From contig CAJKXG010000060.1 of the NCBI GenBank assembly GCA_905203795.1, positions 1-7,329 on the forward strand: 7,329 nucleotides of DNA, given 5' to 3'. The notes below the pieces were generated by a model, which saw nothing but the letters and a program-made list of their open reading frames with translations, did no database searches and was not told where the DNA came from. Of this stretch, positions 6,179-7,329 are shown in pieces (the stretch's first letter is position 1; each line of letters starts with the position of its first letter). A program made the translations under genes and the position numbers. This DNA comes from an uncultured Oscillospiraceae bacterium. Lineage in GTDB: Bacteria > Bacillota > Clostridia > Oscillospirales > Acutalibacteraceae.

Positions 6179-7329
6179 TTATTTTGACTTTTTGCGCTGT
6201 AAAAGCTGCTCGATCGCTTCCAAATTGCGCTGACAATTATGATCGTCGCGGAAGATAAACGTGGCATCCACCCGCCGCACATATTCCTCCGGCATGCAAA
6301 ATCCCTCCGCGCACGATTTCATCAGCGTGTCGATCAAATCATCCGTCGTCCTGACCACGTCGCCGAAGCCGTTGCGCACATAACTGAAATAGCCCTCCGG
6401 ATAATGCTTTTCGCGGAATTCCTCATAGTCGAACTGAAAATAGCAGGCGGGCTTTTTCATGTAAGCAAAATCAAACAAAATGCTGGAATAATCGGTCACC
6501 AAAAACGCCGACTCCTTCAGCGCCGTCTGCACATCATACGCCGCAGTGGAAGCCAGCACAATACGCGGATTGCTACTGGCAAACGCTTCGAGAAACGGCT
6601 GCATCTGATTGTGCGGGAAAAAGAGCAGCGTCAAGTCCTGCTCTTCCAAAAAGCGAATGAGACGCTCATCCGACAGCAGCTTCATATACGTCTGCACGTA
6701 ATTGGATTCCCTCACCTCATCCTCCACATCGGCGGGGGTTTTGCCAAAGGGAGGATACAGCCATTGCCGCCAGGTGGGCATGACCAGAATTTGCTTGGGA
6801 TTGACGGTAAAGTCGTTGAGCCGATCATACCGGCACAGTCCCGTGAGCGGCACCTGCTCCTTACGGTATCCCAAACCGGAACAGATTTCTTCCTTCTCCG
6901 CCGGTGTGCTCGCCATAAACAGGTCAATATGATTGCGCGCCGCCTCCAAAAAGGGCAGCGTATTCATAATCACGCCGTGCTGCAAAAACACCTCTTTGAA
7001 CGGATACAGCCCCATCATCTGAAACTGGCGGCACATAAATTGTGCAGGCAATCCCCGCCCGGTTCGAGCGCTGATATCCGCCTCCGCCGCCCACGTATAA
7101 ATATGATGGCGAAACGACCCGTGACGGATCACGTGACCCAGCGCCGCCACCTTGGGATAATCCGGCGAGGTAAACTGAATCGGATAATACACAGGTCGCT
7201 CCGGATAGGTTTCCCGCATATATTTGAAAAACCAGTATCCGTTATCGCGAGCGGTATGTTCCATCTCGGACACAATCCAGATATGCCGCTTGAACAACCG
7301 CAGGAGCAATCCGCAGGGGGCGGACGCCA
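6179..7329 (-). CDS. CDP-glycerol:glycerophosphotransferase-family enzyme (TagB/TagF-like), 5' end probably beyond the window
   Basis: A GT-B-type transferase of the family that moves glycerol-phosphate (or another polyol-phosphate) from a CDP-activated donor to a lipid-linked acceptor at the inner membrane face, as in teichoic acid synthesis. Numbering from an in-frame TTG at 7309: IWIVSEMEHTARDNGYWFFKY (10-30), VFLQHGVIMN (107-116) with the likely catalytic H111, LTGLCRYDRL (155-164), MPTWRQW (177-183), FFPHNQMQ (230-237) with a second likely catalytic H233, and TDYSSILFDFAYMKKPACY (272-290), which matches the nucleotide-binding signature. The C-terminal third is complete. The frame is open to base 7329 and the TTG at 7309 has no ribosome binding site, so the true start is probably just outside; little appears to be missing compared with the roughly 380-400-residue single-domain members. 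It is the first visible gene of the operon. The donor may not be CDP-glycerol, since no tagD-type gene is seen. Confidence 0.92.
   Translation of the reverse strand, partial: ASAPCGLLLRLFKRHIWIVSEMEHTARDNGYWFFKYMRETYPERPVYYPIQFTSPDYPKVAALGHVIRHGSFRHHIYTWAAEADISARTGRGLPAQFMCRQFQMMGLYPFKEVFLQHGVIMNTLPFLEAARNHIDLFMASTPAEKEEICSGLGYRKEQVPLTGLCRYDRLNDFTVNPKQILVMPTWRQWLYPPFGKTPADVEDEVRESNYVQTYMKLLSDERLIRFLEEQDLTLLFFPHNQMQPFLEAFASSNPRIVLASTAAYDVQTALKESAFLVTDYSSILFDFAYMKKPACYFQFDYEEFREKHYPEGYFSYVRNGFGDVVRTTDDLIDTLMKSCAEGFCMPEEYVRRVDATFIFRDDHNCQRNLEAIEQLLQRKKSK

Overview
The window looks like a chromosomal segment from a low-to-moderate-complexity, fairly GC-rich member of the Firmicutes (Clostridia, probably Oscillospirales/Ruminococcaceae-like). 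This is an inference from three things: strong purine-rich AAAGGAG/GGGAGG ribosome binding sites, an intramembrane M50 protease directly followed by scpA, and the style of the surface-polysaccharide genes. All genes lie on the minus strand, so transcription runs from high to low coordinates. The window is packed with coding sequence; the only non-coding stretch of note is about 166 bases (893-1058).

Region 1 (7329 down to 1059) reads as one co-directional operon of five genes with gaps of -1 to 30 bases: a CDP-glycerol:glycerophosphotransferase-family enzyme (TagB/TagF-like; its start is probably outside the window), a Wzy/O-antigen-ligase-like membrane protein with an in-frame Pro-Asp repeat, a Wzx-like polysaccharide flippase, a LUD-domain (DUF162, lactate-utilisation-like) protein, and a UDP-sugar pyrophosphorylase that closely resembles eukaryotic UDP-GlcNAc pyrophosphorylase. 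It ends in a perfect 13-bp hairpin terminator at 1020-1048. Together, nucleotide-sugar supply, lipid-linked unit flipping, polymerisation or ligation, and addition of a polyol-phosphate-type substituent suggest assembly of a cell-surface glycopolymer, possibly phosphate-containing. The LUD protein has no obvious place in that pathway.

Region 2 (961 down to 1) is a separate transcription unit with its own sigma-A-like promoter (-35 TTGTAT, 17-bp spacer, -10 TATACT). It carries a site-2-protease-family (M50) membrane metalloprotease and then the N-terminal 71 codons of scpA, the kleisin of the bacterial SMC-ScpAB condensin, which runs off the window at base 1.

I found no RNA genes, CRISPR arrays, insertion sequences, phage genes or attachment sites. 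Nothing here convincingly forms a new biological system. The points most worth a second look are the LUD gene inside a glycopolymer operon, the eukaryote-like UAP enzyme and the 15-bp in-frame tandem repeat in the polymerase's presumed extracellular loop. Long open frames on the plus strand are antisense shadows of these genes.
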